Part shown: positions 63,373-64,000 of the stretch, piece by piece | How the letters are laid out: every line of letters begins with the position of its first letter | Position numbering within the stretch: position 1 is the stretch's first letter | Notes under the pieces: generated by a model | The model's database searches: none | Seen by the model: the letters and a program-made list of their open reading frames with translations, nothing else | What the model was told of the DNA's origin: nothing | Assembly (NCBI GenBank): GCA_027574665.1 | Contig: CM050656.1 | Coordinates: forward strand, 16,133,501-16,197,500 | Reading direction: 5' to 3' | Length of the DNA stretch: 64,000 nt | DNA from: Rhynochetos jubatus | Taxonomy: Eukaryota > Chordata > Aves > Eurypygiformes > Rhynochetidae | Translations under genes and position numbers: made by a program

Positions 63373-63484
63373 AGGGCCAAATACCACAGTCCCTCCTCAG
63401 TCCTCACTCAAGGAAAATCAGCTCAAAATCAATAGGAGTTTTCCTACGTAAGGAAAAAGTGAAAACTAAGGATAAAACAGGGTT
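63373..63484. repeat. Possible ancient palindromic amniote repeat
   Basis: It begins agggccaaatac, has a centre around aaaatcaataggagttttcc, and carries inverted aggaaaa/ttttcct sections. The layout resembles an old palindromic repeat of reptiles and birds whose outer ends read gggccaaat and atttggccc. The right outer end has decayed to gataaaacaggg. Confidence 0.4.
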
Positions 63485-64000
63485 ATGATTCATGGTACAC
63501 AATAAAGTTATTTTGGATGTTCACACATGCAGACTGTACATCATAATAAAAAGATGCTGTCCCACCGATGACCTAGTTTTCAAAATCTGTACGCATTTAT
63601 TAATGGAAGTGAGCACAAACTTCAGCACACATGCAAAACCAAAGTGTATCTCTGGCTGGCACTTTATGCATCTGAATGTCCTGGTCCGTTCTGGTGAGTG
63701 TTCAGAAACCACCAGGCCCCTACACTGCACAAGCTTTCTTGTTCACACAATTATGTAAGTGTACTTTGAGAAGCGACTGTGTGATTAGAATGGGAAACGT
63801 TCTTCCTTTCTTATAGAGCGTCTGCATAAAAATAACTGTCTTATCCATTTTTTTTTTTCTTTACCTACTAATAACACAATCTGGGATTTATTTTGGAAGA
63901 TTTGAGTGCTTCAAAATAATTCATCTCTCACAAAAAACATTACCATGACAAATATTTGGCTATTATGCAGGACATGTTTAATTCATTTTACGAAGTAAGA
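63485..64000. other. AT-rich non-coding DNA to the window end
   Basis: No gene or repeat family was recognised. A T-run lies at about 63850-63859. Open frames at 63492-63758 overlap on both strands with no known domain. Confidence 0.5.

Noticed and set aside
1..64000. CRISPR arrays, operons, phage or plasmid modules
   Set aside because: No regularly spaced repeats, no dense coding and no bacterial signals; the CR1 and LTR elements identify vertebrate nuclear DNA.

Overview
The window looks like non-coding nuclear DNA from a bird. The strongest clue is a 5'-truncated CR1 LINE at 33847-34650. It carries the end of the CR1 reverse transcriptase and the usual avian CR1 3' tail. A second clue is two copies, in opposite orientation, of an LTR whose edge begins tgtcatggtttaaccccag, a family I know from bird genomes. 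The rest is AT-rich, CpG-poor sequence with microsatellites and homopolymer runs, typical of a gene desert or a very large intron. I found no protein-coding exon, rRNA, functional tRNA, CRISPR array or bacterial-style operon that I can support. The open reading frames are short, overlap on both strands and match no family I recognise.

Layout: 1-10 kb is featureless AT-rich DNA apart from a C/T tract at 4.33 kb and an A-rich run at 5.24 kb. An internally deleted solo LTR with a perfect 5-bp target-site duplication lies at 10174-10418. A GC-rich block of unknown origin lies at 15.05-15.71 kb. A patchwork of avian ERV/LTR-type repeat lies at 18.47-18.79 kb, a second antisense LTR copy at 20.62-20.86 kb, and a possible further LTR end with a polyadenylation signal just after it. 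A very decayed sense-strand CR1/L3-like LINE fills about 26.4-27.4 kb, and an antisense one with a readable FADD catalytic box lies at 36.75-37.33 kb. The young CR1 sits between them.

Ancient short elements are scattered through the right half: MIR/L2-like pieces at 38.9, 39.5, 49.2 and 61.5 kb, a 5S-rRNA-derived SINE at 41.4 kb, and palindromic repeats at 31.97 and 63.37 kb. A long imperfect hairpin with arms of about 60 bp lies at 61530-61671. A long (TA)n tract beside a G10 run lies at 62.85-62.91 kb.

There is no gene network to describe. The window records several waves of retrotransposition: old CR1/L3, MIR and 5S-SINE first, then avian LTRs and a younger CR1. The elements most worth checking for function are the 61.53 kb hairpin and the 5S-derived SINE. 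All family assignments are from memory of consensus sequences, without a database search.
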